From the NCBI GenBank assembly GCA_026929865.2, contig CM049398.1, positions 23,741,501 through 23,805,500 on the forward strand: a stretch of 64,000 nucleotides of DNA. The letters run 5' to 3'. Source of the stretch: Hyperoplus lanceolatus. Its lineage: Eukaryota; Chordata; Actinopteri; Uranoscopiformes; Ammodytidae. A program made the translations under genes and the position numbers. The notes below the pieces were generated by a model. The model ran no database searches and was not told where the DNA came from. It saw only the letters and a list, made by a program, of their open reading frames with translations. Each line of letters opens with the position of its first letter. Positions within the stretch are counted from its first letter, which is position 1. Positions 11,163-23,007 of the stretch are shown here, piece by piece.

Positions 11163-13800
11163 GGGTGCATCATCATCATCATCATCTTCAACCGCTTATC
11201 CGAAATCGGGTCGCGGGGGCAGCAGCTTGAGCAGGGAACCCCAAACTTCTCTTTCCCGGGCCACTTCAACCAGCTCTGACTGGGGGATCCCGAGGCGTTC
11301 CCAGGCCAGCGTGGAAATATAATCTCTCCACCTAGTCCTGGGTCTTCCCCGAGGCCTCCTCCCAGCTGGACGCTCCTGGAACACCTCCCTAGGGAGGCGC
11401 CCTGGGGGCATCCTTACCAGATGCCCGAACCACCTCAACTGGCTCCTTTCAACGCAAAGGAGTAGCGGCTCTGCCCCGAGTTCCTCACGAATGACTGAGC
11501 TTCTCACCCTATCTCTAAGGGAGACGCCAGCCACCCTCCTGAGAAAGCCCATTTCGGCCGCTTGTACCCGCGATCTCGTTCTTTCGGTCATTACCCAGCC
11601 TTCATGACCATAGGTGAGGGTAGGAACAAAGATCGACCGGTAGATCGAAAGCTTTGCCTTACGACTCAGCTCTCTTTTCGTCACAAAAGTGCGGTAAAGC
11701 GAGTGCAAAACCGCCCCTGCTGCTCCGATTCTGCGGCCAATCTCACGCTCCATTGTTCCCTCACTCGCAAACAAGACCCCGAGGTACTTGAACTCCTTCA
11801 CTTGGGGTAAGGACTCATTCCCTACCTGTAGTAGACAATCCATCGGTTTCCTGCTGAGCACCATGGCCTCCGATTTAGAGGTGCTGATCCTCATCCCAAC
11901 TGCCTCACACTCGGCTGCAAACCGATCCAATGAGAGCTGAAGGTCACAGGCCGATGATGCCATCAGAACCACATCATCCGCAAACAGCAGAGATGAGATC
12001 TTCAGACCACCAAACTGCAACCCCTCCCCACCACGACTACGCCTTGATATCCTGTCCATAAATATCACAAACAGGATTGGTGATAAAGCGCAGCCCTGGC
12101 GGAGGCCAACCCCCACCGGAAACGAGTCTGACTTACTACCGAGAACCCGTACACAGCTCTCGCTTTGAGCGTACAGAGATTGGATGGCCCTGAGAAGAGA
12201 CACCCTCACCCCATACTCCCGCAGCACCCCCCACAGTATCTCCCGGGGAACCCGGTCATAAGCCTTCTCCAGATCTACAAAACACATGTAGACTGGATGA
12301 GCAAACTCCCAAGCTCCCTCTAGGATCCTTGCGAGAGTGAAGAGCTGGTCCGTTGTTCCACGGCCAGGACGGAATCCGCATTGTTCCTCTTCAATCTGAG
12401 GTTCGACTATCGGCCGAACCCTCCTTTCCAGCACCTTGGAGTAGACTTTGCCGGGAAGGCTGAGAAGTGTGATACCCCGGTAGTTGGAACACACTCTCTG
12501 GTCCCCCTTTTTAAAAATAGGAACCACCACCCCGGTCTGCCACTCCTTCGGCACTGTACCCGACTTCCACGCAATGTTGAAGAGGCGTGTCATCCAAGAC
12601 AGCCCCTCCACACCCATTGCTTTCAGCATTTCTGGACGGATCTCATCAACCCCCGGGGCTTTGCCACTGTGGAGTTGTTTGACTACCTCAGTGACTTCCA
12701 CCAGGGAAATTGACGATGATCCCCCATCAGCCTCCAGCTCTGCCTCCAACATAGAGGGCGTGTTAGTCGGATTCAGGAGTTCCTCAAAGTGCTCTTTCCA
12801 CCGACCGACTACCTCCTCAGTTGAGGTCAACAGCGTCCCATCCTTACTGTACACAGCTTGGATAGTTCCCCGCTTCCCCCTCCTGAGGTGCCGGACGGTC
12901 TTCCAGAAACACTTTGGTGCCGACCGAAAGTCCTTCTCCATGGTTTCTCCGAACTTCTCCCACACCCGCTGCTTTGCCTCTGACACGGCAGAAGCTGCAG
13001 CCCTTCGGGCCTGTCGGTATCTTGCAACTGCCTCAGGAGTCCCCCGAGATAACATATCCCGGAAGCACTCCTTCTTCAGTCGGACGGCTTCCCTGACCAC
13101 CGAGGTCCACCACGGCGTTCGAGGGTTACCGCCCCTTGAGGCACCTAAGACCTTGAGACCACAGCTGCCTGCCGTGGCTTCAGCAATGGAAGTTTTGAAC
13201 ATCGACCACTCGGGTTCAATGCCCCCAACCTCCACAGGGATGCTAGAAAAGCTCTGCAGGAGGTGCGAATTAAAGATCTCTTGAACAGGGGCCTCCGCTA
13301 GACGTTCCCAGTTCACCCGCACTACCCGTTTGGGCTTACCAGGTCTGTCCAGAGTCTTCCCCCACCCTTTGACCCAACTCACAACCAGATGGTGATCAGT
13401 TGACAGCTCTGCCCCTCTCTTCACCCGAGTGTCCGAAACATGCGGCCTCAGATCAGATGATACGATCACAAAATCGATCATCGACCTTCGGCCTAGGGCG
13501 CTCTGGTACCATGTACACTTATGAGCATCCTTATGTTTGAACATGGTGTTCGTTATAGACAAACCATGACCAGCACAGAAGTCTAACAACAAACGACCAC
13601 TCGGGTTCAGATCAGGGAGGCCGTTCCTCCCAATCACGCCTTTCCAGGTGTCTCCATCATTGCCCACGTGCGCGTTAAAGTCTCCCAGCAGAACTATGGA
13701 GTCCCCTACCGGAGCCCCATGCAGGACTCCGTTCAGGGTCTCCAAGAAGGCCGAATACTCCGAACTGCTGTTTGGTGCATACGCACAAACAAGAGTCAGC
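11163..13800 (-). mobile_element. Rex3-like RTE LINE, 5'-truncated (copy B)
   Basis: The 3' tail is a (GAT)n/(ATC)n run at 11168-11187. The element runs leftward-transcribed to about 13800, where homology to copy A stops inside the endonuclease domain. This is a typical 5' truncation from incomplete reverse transcription. It sits inside the solo LTR at 10862-14064 and so is younger than it. Confidence 0.9.
11196..13745 (-). CDS. Rex3-like LINE endonuclease-reverse transcriptase, N-terminally truncated but open
   Basis: The frame is open for 849 codons. Residues 1-120 are the C-terminal half of the EEP endonuclease (GDFNAHVGN at about 21-29, [10 protein letters not shown] at about 86-95, STDHH at 115-119). 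The RT follows: [13 protein letters not shown] near 362-374, [10 protein letters not shown] near 420-429, [12 protein letters not shown] near 457-468, [11 protein letters not shown] near 490-500 (motif A), [11 protein letters not shown] near 547-557 and the catalytic FADDVV near 588-593. The C-terminal 250 residues include [17 protein letters not shown] and [12 protein letters not shown], common in RTE/Rex3 proteins. The first ATG is internal and was not the original start. The endonuclease is incomplete, so autonomous retrotransposition is unlikely, though the RT motifs are intact. No native promoter remains. Confidence 0.9.
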   Translation of the reverse strand: METLNGVLHGAPVGDSIVLLGDFNAHVGNDGDTWKGVIGRNGLPDLNPSGRLLLDFCAGHGLSITNTMFKHKDAHKCTWYQSALGRRSMIDFVIVSSDLRPHVSDTRVKRGAELSTDHHLVVSWVKGWGKTLDRPGKPKRVVRVNWERLAEAPVQEIFNSHLLQSFSSIPVEVGGIEPEWSMFKTSIAEATAGSCGLKVLGASRGGNPRTPWWTSVVREAVRLKKECFRDMLSRGTPEAVARYRQARRAAASAVSEAKQRVWEKFGETMEKDFRSAPKCFWKTVRHLRRGKRGTIQAVYSKDGTLLTSTEEVVGRWKEHFEELLNPTNTPSMLEAELEADGGSSSISLVEVTEVVKQLHSGKAPGVDEIRPEMLKAMGVEGLSWMTRLFNIAWKSGTVPKEWQTGVVVPIFKKGDQRVCSNYRGITLLSLPGKVYSKVLERRVRPIVEPQIEEEQCGFRPGRGTTDQLFTLARILEGAWEFAHPVYMCFVDLEKAYDRVPREILWGVLREYGVRVSLLRAIQSLYAQSESCVRVLGSKSDSFPVGVGLRQGCALSPILFVIFMDRISRRSRGGEGLQFGGLKISSLLFADDVVLMASSACDLQLSLDRFAAECEAVGMRISTSKSEAMVLSRKPMDCLLQVGNESLPQVKEFKYLGVLFASEGTMEREIGRRIGAAGAVLHSLYRTFVTKRELSRKAKLSIYRSIFVPTLTYGHEGWVMTERTRSRVQAAEMGFLRRVAGVSLRDRVRSSVIREELGAEPLLLCVERSQLRWFGHLVRMPPGRLPREVFQERPAGRRPRGRPRTRWRDYISTLAWERLGIPQSELVEVAREREVWGSLLKLLPPRPDFG

Positions 13801-14068
13801 GTTGCTGTTTATTTTGCAGAGTTTGTCTCTTGATTTTGTTAATGTTTAGGTTAGGGTTTGCTCGTGCTTTTGTTTCCAGTTAGGTTGTTTTGGCGTCAAC
13901 TCACCCTGAAGATTATTGCTGCTTCTGTTCATTATTGCTCAGTTCAAAATAAATTACCATTTATCTTACTTTAGAAAAGTTGTTGTGTGGTGGTTTGGGG
14001 ATCGGGGAGTGGGATTGTAGCATTTATGTTACGCCTCTGGGTTCCCCTGGACTGGGGCATAACACATG

Positions 14069-16928
14069 ACATTGCATGGACCGATTGTTCTGCCTTGTTC
14101 TCATGATAAAAAAATGTCATTAGCTGTTGCCAATTTGGGCGCTGTAATAAAGGTATGTGAATAAATGATTAAAAATAACAGATGCAAATTTGATAAAGAG
14201 ACACATCATGACTTTAGATGTTGATAGTGCCAATCTCTTAATAGGCTTGCTTATAATTAATTTTCGTCTTAGAGAAAAGTGACACTCCTGGTGTGACACT
14301 GTTATCCCAGATTGCTGCCGCCTCATCTTCACTTAAAAAAAGGATGTGTGGAGTCATAGCTGGAGGAAGTTTGAGCAAATGGGAATAGAATGTGAAGCCA
14401 TTTTGACATTTTGTTAAGTTGAGGAGGCTGTGCATGTAACACAAAAGGTAGCCTGTATGACATTGTCACCAGGGCACCAATGTTACATTCACATGACTTG
14501 CTTTACTCATTATGAAAGCCCTCTGCAGATCCGCCGAGGCGTGCATGTCTTACATAAGAATCATATTCTGGCAATAAACTTGTAATGTAATTTATTTATC
14601 TAATGTGTATTCATATGGTTCTCCAAACTTTTGGCTCATACTGTATAAACTATTTCCAATATTAGGTTGTGGGAGCTTTGTTCTTATTTCCCAGTTGACC
14701 ATACAAAATGAGTCCATCTTCCAAGTTCCATTTTCAGTTTATGCCATAGGTACCATCCTATAAATTGCATTAGTTATTTTTCAATATTATACAGCTTGGA
14801 AAATGACAAAAACAAAAACAATTCCGGTTGCTCAAATGGTGAAAAGCATTGCAGTAGTGTCTAGGTTTCCTCAAATGATTAGAGAGATTCTTAAATAGCA
14901 TAGGTCTTCAAGGGAAAAACAAGGAAATGAATTGCAGAAATAGATGGACTTAAAAACAAATATCTAATTTTATCAAAAGTTTTCTACAGATTTCTGAGGA
15001 CAATGAAAGGAGAGAAAGCAGTTCCATACAGCGGCATCAATTCTTAGCGCACTCTCTTCGAGTGTTCCCCACTTGCATTGCGTTGCACCACAAGACAAAT
15101 GATGCGAGTATAGCTCCATTCAGGATAGACAGGTTTGAGGATATTACAGTGGTAAAAACGCATCTGTTGTCCAAAAGTCCTGAATTGGCAGTCAAGAGCT
15201 GTTCCATTTTGCTGATTAAGAGGCTCAATATTTCATGGATTGTCATCGTAAAGTGTAAATCTGTTCAGTGCTGTCATGCTTGGATCGTATGTGTACACTG
15301 AAAAGATTTAGTGATCCACTTTGAGACACATTTTTCATGTGAAATGCAGCTGTTGCAATGCTTCCAATTGAATGTAAAAAAATTGACTACAGTGGTTTCA
15401 ACTGTGTCTGCACAGAGAGCACTGTTTTTCTACAGTGCCTTTTTAAGTCTGGGAATTTATCTTCATATGTTGTTTCTACAGATGACATGTATGTTTGGGA
15501 GTAATGTATTTGTTTTTCCTGTCTCACTTTCTCTTTCTTTTTTCCCCACATAAAGGGTGCTTCATCTTTGTCTGCATGTTTACTGAAATAGGCAAAAATA
15601 ATATGGTAATAGTTTTAAAATGGCCATAGCCCCAGAGTGATAGTATCAAGTATGAATTCAATGTTAGCACATAATACAATTCCCTCATATGAGGGTGCTA
15701 TAACCATTTTGAAGCTGCCTGTGTTTACTCTTAAAACCCTTCAAGTGGTGTTGCATTACAAAATAATCCACCACTAACAATGACCAATACGCATATTTAC
15801 TCTAACTAGCTAATTAAACAAGAAACATGTTTGGTGGCCCAAACAAAAAACACATTGATATTCATACAAATTGTTATTTTTACATTAAAATATGCAGACT
15901 TGCCTTTTTACAAATCCCACAGTAAGAGAGGTAGCTGCAGTCTTCACAATCCCGGGGATATACAGAACAGCTTGCTTCTGATATCTATAGGTTTCTTTAT
16001 TCCACATCAAAGGTGCCGTTAGCCTTGGGTTATGCTTGTAAATCCCCTAAATGACACTTGTGCAGGGATGCCTGACACTCGTCAGAGGCTCACACTGTGC
16101 AAAGTCTATTTTCTATTGTGAAGGGGTTCATTCTCCATGTTTTCAAGCTGTCTCGAAAGGGTTGATGTGCTTCAGAAACAAATCACACAAAGAGGATACC
16201 TACCGATTAGACTCATCAAACCTCAGCAAACACTAGAAGGGTGAAAGTATAAGCATTCAAGAGGTAAAACCATTATTCTAACAGCTACCTAACAATGTGG
16301 GACTATTACAACATTGGATATATCCAATGCATATGGGTGGACATGACCTGAAATGAAAAGAAAAAAAGCCATGATGTCATCCATTATAAAGACATATATT
16401 ATACTCTTTTATCATCCGCAGGTAATGAAATGCACCAAAGACAATGCGGCTGCCACCAGCAATACAATTTGGTGTCAATTCGCTTACTTTGATTTATGCA
16501 TAATTGGAAGCTGGCTCCTCACAGTGGAGAACAATTCTTCAGGAACTAAGCCAGAGCAGTGGCTAATGCCCATACACAATCAGACATTAGTCATACTTTG
16601 TAAAAGTTGTGATGGATGCGAGTTTGCTAAATGCTGCCACTGTACCAATATTAATCCATCAGCTTTCCCTGAAGCCTAGCCTAAATAGAAATTCTAGTCA
16701 GGAGATTGTGTGTTATGCATTGTAAAGGCTTTGAGGGACCTCAGAGGAATCACAACAGGCAAGCTACGGTGAATTAATCAGCCGGTGCAATCTGTGAATG
16801 AACAGTCATGTTGGCTAGGAGGGGCCCCGAGCAGAAAGAAAAACCCATTTGGAAACATTACATTTCTTTTTTTTGTCAGTACATTTCAGTGCCTTGGCTA
16901 TCTCAATAAAATATATCCTCCAAAAAAA
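14069..16928. other. Unique non-coding DNA
   Basis: Base composition is even and no transposon ends or recognisable domains were found. Short open frames (up to 108 codons at 16353-16679) have no recognisable motif and look like chance. It could be intron or intergenic DNA. Confidence 0.55.
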
Positions 16929-17005
16929 CCCTCCATGAAAACTGTTTCCCAAGGAGATGAAACTCTACCTCCATGAGTGATATTTACCAGTCACCCAATT
17001 ATTTT
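16929..17005. repeat. Direct repeat, copy 2 (partner at 1-80)
   Basis: The block starting CCCTCCATGAAAACTGTTTC nearly repeats the first bases of the window. Here it is embedded in unique DNA on both sides, so this is probably the original locus. It contains no gene. Confidence 0.85.
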
Positions 17006-17464
17006 TAGCACGCTGTCAATGTGTGTGCTACACACTCCCACGCTCGGGGAGACAGGGTTGTGGTAAGGGGTGTTTGATTGCGGCCTTTACACAGAAACCT
17101 TTGCGTCAGATGCAACAGCTGTCAAAGGAGCAGCTCCCTTCATTAGCAGTCCTAGCAGAGTGTTCCAGCAGCTCTTCGCCCAAAAGCCAAGAGTTGTGCC
17201 GGAAAACGCTCTAATCTTACGAGCAAGGAATGACAGGGAGGGGAGAAAAAGAAATGGAAGATTTGGAAAGGATTTAGGCATGGAAAAAGATTAGAAACCC
17301 ATATCGGCCTTATCGTGCAGCCTCCACACTGGGGAGTTGAAAGAAGCAGCTGTCAAATTTGAAACGTACAATAGCCGTAATCCTACAGTAAACAGATTGC
17401 AGGGTTTTAAATACAGAAACATCCAGAGAGAGGGAAAGACAGAGAGAGACATAGAGTGTGTGTG

Positions 17465-17509
<45 letters not shown>

Positions 17510-18918
17510 AAGAATCTATCAGCGTCTAAACAGCCTGCCTACACGGAGCGAGCCCTGTGCACGGGTCTTTCTAGTGCATGGGCATGACTGGCAGCAGTGG
17601 CAGAGGAGCGCCGGCCACATGGGGAGTGGGTGAGAGTGAGAGCGTGTGAAGATGCTGACAGAGTCTCCCACAGAACAGGGCATTTGGAGAGTGTCAGTGT
17701 GTCATCTTGAAAGGCAGAAGGGGTCCATGGTCAAGTGTTAGGGAGCACGTTTTTACATGGCTGACAGTTGAGATTAGGAATGCACTTGCCTCCTACTGTG
17801 ACCTCAGAAAAAATTGCGTCTTTCTCTTTTTTCCCCTGTAAACCGAGCAACATAGGTATTATCTGTGAGACAGGAGTGCATGAGCCTCATCTCTAAACTG
17901 AGCTAGCTATAGCAGACAAGATGCTGTGTGGTTTGAAGTGGCCTTCGGCTATACTGCCAAAGACGTGTGCGTGTGAACCCATGCACGCACATACTGTATG
18001 TGTGTGTAAAGATTTTTACAAGATTTTGAAATTTGAAATAGCAGACTTTTTTCAAGTCATCGATGTATTAATTATGAACAACCCAAATGAGAATACACTG
18101 CCCCGTCACCCCGTATGACCTTGGCAGGGGACTGTAGCTAATGTCAAAATCAGCGAATATCTCCTTGTGAACTCCTTGCTGGCTTGAGAAAAAAATCTGC
18201 CGTTTTAAACCGAACCTAGGCTCTGTAAACGGGTGTGTAAACAAAGGAGATGTAAACAAAGGGTATGTCAACAAAGAGGCTACTTTAGCTAGCAAGGCTT
18301 AGGTTTACACTGTATATGTGTGCACACACAGTATGGACAGCTAGTGGATTGTGGGGAGATATTCACAATTGACAAAAACTGTTTTTGACAATACGCAATC
18401 TCCAGAATTGTTGACTCTACTTTGAATACAAGGAGTCTTATGAGGACTCTTATCTGAAGAAGTCAGCAGCAGAGATATTGAGTTGATGAAACCATTGACC
18501 AAAGGAAATAAAAGGATTGAAAAAACATATAATGCCAACAGCAAAAAAGCAACTTGCTTTTGGATCAATTGTTCACATTTCTTATGCCAAGTTCTGCTCA
18601 AACAATGTACTTGCTGAGGGCCCCCAGAACAGCGCTTTGAACATGCAGCTATGTGGTTTGGGACCCACAATTGGATCAACAGTTTATGTAATGCCATCCA
18701 ACCCAGACAGAGATAAAATAACTAATTTGGTGTAACACTATGAAAAGAATATGGATGTAAGTCATTGTTTGAATTATCAGAGAATGGAGCACGAGTGTGA
18801 CCTTAACACATACAGCATATAATTCTTATTTTTATATTTTTGCTTATTACATGGCACTGATTGTTCAATCACGGTTATCTACAGGTGTGTTATTTCCAGC
18901 AAGACCACCGACTGCTGT
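17006..18918. other. Unique non-coding DNA
   Basis: No coding domain or element ends were seen. It includes the (GA)n run at 17470-17508 and ends at the target duplication of the large palindromic element. Confidence 0.55.
17470..17508. repeat. (GA)n microsatellite
   Basis: About 19 uninterrupted GA units. Confidence 0.97.
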
Positions 18919-18926
18919 CAAGGATT

Positions 18927-19600
18927 GGTAACACTTTACAATAAGGGTACATTAATTAATGGTTAGTTAATGCTTAATAACTAACCATTAGTTAACTGTT
19001 AACTAATGTGTCTAGTAAGCATGTACTAATGGTATTCATGTTAACTAAGGTATTAATTACTACATTATGTAATGTTTATAAATATCCTATATTAACCTTA
19101 GTTAACCCATTAAATAAGCATGAACCAACAGTTGCTTAATATAATAATAATCATTAATTAACTGTTAACAAATGTCATTTTTGTAACATTACTTAAGCAT
19201 AATTAACCATTTATTAATGCTCTGTGTGACCCTTATTGTAAAGTGGGAACCATTTATCCATTAAGTAACACTTAATAAATGCACACCCGTGCTGAATAGG
19301 CATTTACTGAAGCATAATTAACCATAATAGGCATTACTTAAGTGTAATTAACCATTTATTAATGGACTTTGTGACCCGTATTGTAAAGTGAGAACCATTT
19401 CTCATGAATTAACACCTAATAAAGGCATACTAGTGCTGATTAAGCATCACTTAAGCATAATTAACCATTTCTTAATGTTATTTGTGACCCTTATTGTAAA
19501 GTGGGAACCATTTATCACTTGTTACACTTAATGCAAAATAGTGCTGAATAAGGATTACCTAAGTACAATACATCAATCAACATTGCTCTTTGTGAGCCGT
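18927..19600. repeat. Subterminal motif array of X1 (left end)
   Basis: One forward terminal CACTTTACAATAAGGG is followed by three inverted copies at about 19229, 19373 (one base changed) and 19487, each in a ~115-145-base unit ending GGGAACCATTTATC or similar. Mirror arrays occur at the right end of X1 (24644, 24755, 24899, 25204) and at both ends of X2. Such repeated terminal motifs are often transposase-binding sites; that role here is inferred. Confidence 0.75.
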
Positions 19601-21011
19601 GTACATTCTCTATAATAACAATATTAAACTGGAAATCAATTCATGACAACAATCTGTTATCAACACAATTCAGTCACAATTTAAAAAAGAAAGAACATGT
19701 TATTTGATTTAGAATCTTTAGTTTTATTTGGAAACACGGCTCTCACATTTGACATGAATACTGTCAAATAACTCCAAAATAGTTTCTTCAACAAATTATA
19801 TCCAGTTTAATGATTTTCTCTGAAAGTAACAAACAGGAGGAAATGGATTACTAACAGCAATGGTGAAACACACTGACTCAACAGTTAGGTTTAACAGGTT
19901 AATATGTATTTTCTACTCTCTTCCTTGGAGTGTATATATCATTGTTGCAACATAAACAAAAATAAAATACACAAAGAACATAACAGTTCCATTTTCAATC
20001 ATGGACTGAAGATAAAACAAAATAATGATCATTCTCTTGTGACTAAACACTAGTTTAACCTGACCCTAACATTGTTATTTGAATGAGCACATATGTATTT
20101 AATTTAACCTTTATTTATACTCAAAAGATCAGTTGAGGGGTGACCCTCATTTATAATCTCTCGCTCTCTTTAGATCCAGTTCTTGGGTTTGCTGGCCACT
20201 CCAGGCCTGTTGCTCCTCTCCAAATGAAGCAGTTGGGCTGGAATCCAAGAATCTTGTCTAATCACCAAGTTGATGTACATGGAAAAAATTTAAATAATCA
20301 GTTAACAGTTCAGATGCATTTTTGTTTCCTTTATCTAAATTCTAAATCATTATAGCATAGGATTACGGTTCCACATTATGTATTACTATTATATCATAAT
20401 GCATTGCATTGCTGAAACTGAAATATCTTTGGTACCTTAATCAAATAAAATTCTCACTGAACCTTTAACACGTTGACACTATTTTTTAATTAAAAAAACA
20501 TGTAATCTCTATGACCATTCTACACAACACATGCTCAGTTTAAGCCCATTTTAGCCTGGAATAGCAACGTGCACTTTGAATATGGAAAATGCTTACATGT
20601 GTTCACATATGGTTTGGTGTCTATAAACACTCACTTTATTTAGCCACCGCTACAATTACTGCTAAAAGTCACCTGTGAAGCTAGCCAGCACAAGCCTCAT
20701 GCTAACGGTGCTATGCTAGCGGGAGGCTACATCACTAATATATTTCACATTATTCATTTCTTACATACACACACACAACTATATCATCTCACATATACCT
20801 TAGTCAACTCACCAATCATTTTGTTGGGCTAATGGCAGCATACTGTAATTGTAACCACCACGGGTCTTTTGTGAGAATAAAGCACATAGCTGCTGGCCTG
20901 CTGCTTCACTGTCCAGACACACCTCTTTCTTGCTGGCTGATCGCTGAGCGAGTTCAAGTGCTTGAAAAACGTAGGTTATCCTAATGTCAATAAGGTTTGT
21001 AAAGCCATATT

Positions 21012-23007
21012 GGTAACACTTTACAATAAGGGTACATTAATTAATGGCTAGTTAATGCTTAATAAGGTTTAACTAACCATTAGTTAACTGTTAACTAATG
21101 TGTCTAGTAAGCATTTACTAATGGTATTCATGTTAACTAAGGTATTAATTACTACATTATGTAATGTTTATAAATATCCTATGTTAACCTTAGTTAACCG
21201 ATTAATTAAGCATGAACCAACGTTGATTAAAATAATAATAAGCATTAATTAACTGTTAACAAATGTCATTTTTGTAACATTACTTAAGCATAGTTAACCA
21301 TGTAGTAATGCTGTTTGTGACCCTTATTGTAAAGTGGGAACAATTTATCCATTAAGTAACACTTAATAAATGCACACCAGTGCTGAATAGGCATTACTCA
21401 AGTGTAATTAACCATTTATTAATGAACTTTGTGACCCTTATTGTAAAGTGAGAACCATTTATCATGAATTAACACCTAATAAAGGCATACTAGTGCTGAT
21501 TAAGCATCACTTGAGCATAATTAACCATTTCTTAATGTTATTTGTGACCCTTATTGTAAAGTGGGAACCATTTATCACTTGTTACACTTAATAAATGCAA
21601 AATAGTGCTGAATAAGGATTACCTAAGTACAATCCATCAATCAACAATGCTCTTTGTGACTCGTGTACATTCTCTATAATAACAATATTAAACAAACTAA
21701 AATATTTCCAACTGGAAATCAATTCATGACAACAATCTGTTATCAACACAATTCAGTCAGAATTTCAAAAAGAAAGAAAATGTTATTTTATTTAGAATCT
21801 TTAGTTTTATTTGGAAACACGGCTCTCACATTTGACATGAATACCGTCAAAGAACTCCAAAATAGTTTCTTCAACAAATTATATCCAGTTTAATGATTTT
21901 CTCTGAAAGTAACAAACAGGAGGAAATGGATTGCTAACAGCAATGGTGAAACACACTGACTCAACAGTTAGGTTTAACAGGTAAATATGTATTTTCTACT
22001 CTCTTCCTTGAAGTGTATATCATTGTTGCAACATAAACAAAAATAAAATACACAAAGAACATAACAGTTCCATTTTAATTAAGGACTAAAGATAAAACAA
22101 AATAATGATCATTCTCTTGTGACTAAACACTAGTTTAACCTGGCCCTATCACTGTTATTTCAATTTGCACATATGTATTTAATTTAAGCTTTATTTATAC
22201 TCGAAAGATCAGTTGAGGGGTGACCCTCATTTATAATCTCTCGCTCTCTTTAGATCCAGTTCTTGGGTTTGCTGGCCACTCCAGGCCTGTTGCTCCTCTC
22301 CAAATGAAGCAGTTGGGCTGGAATCCAAGAATCTTGTCTAATCACCAAGTTGATGTACATGGAAAAAATGAAAATAATCAGTTAACAGTTCAGATGCATT
22401 TTTGTTTCCTTTATCTAAATCATTATTATTATTATTAGCAAGTGATGAATGGTTCCCACTTTACAATAAGGGTCACAAATAACATTAGAAATGGTTAATT
22501 ATGCTTAAGTGATGCTTAATCAGCACTAGTATGCCTTTATTAGGTGTTAATTCATGAGAAATGGTTCTCACTTTACAATAAGGGTCACAAAGTCCATTAG
22601 TAAATGGTTAATTACACTTAAGTAATGCCTATTCAGCACTGGTGTGCATTTATTAAGTGTTACTTAATGGATAAATGGTTCCCACTTTACAATAAGGGTC
22701 ACAAAGAGCATTAATAAATGGTTAATTATGCTTAAGTAATGTTACAAAATGACATTTGTTAACAGTTAATTAATGCTTATTATTATATTAATCAACTGTT
22801 AGTTCAAGCATAATTAATGGGTTAACTAAGGTTAATATAGGATATTTATAAACAGTACATAATGTAGTAATTCATACCTTAGTTAACATTAATACCATTA
22901 GTGAATGCTTATTTGACACATTAGTTAACAGTTAACTAATGGTTAGTTAAACCTTATTAAGCATTAACTAACCATTAATTAATGTACCCTTATTGTAAAG
23001 TGTTACC
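21012..23007. mobile_element. Shorter relative of X1 nested at its centre (X2)
   Basis: It has both termini (GGTAACAC… and …GTGTTACC) and about 560-base inverted ends. The flanks GCCATATT (21004-21011) and GAAATATT (23008-23015) match at six of eight bases, a plausible worn target duplication. Internally it matches the left half of X1 up to about 22430, then jumps directly to the inverted right terminus. It therefore looks like a deletion derivative of the same family that inserted into X1. Confidence 0.75.

Larger units (their letters stand above)
10862..14064. mobile_element. Solo LTR interrupted by a Rex3-like LINE
   Basis: The segment begins TGTTACGACC and ends GGGGCATAACA. It is flanked by CATG on both sides (10858-10861 and 14065-14068), a 4-base target duplication. 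Without the LINE at 11163-13800 the LTR is about 560 bases long. No internal retrotransposon sequence remains, so it is best read as a solo LTR left by recombination. The retrotransposon family is not determined; the ends fit a Gypsy-type LTR. This precise assignment rests on the ends and the duplication only. Confidence 0.7.

Noticed and set aside
12484-13284. 266-codon frame on the plus strand
   Set aside because: It is antisense to the Rex3-like reverse transcriptase of copy B and has no domain of its own.
16353-16679. 108-codon cysteine-containing frame
   Set aside because: The cysteines are not spaced as in any finger I recognise and there is no supporting context.
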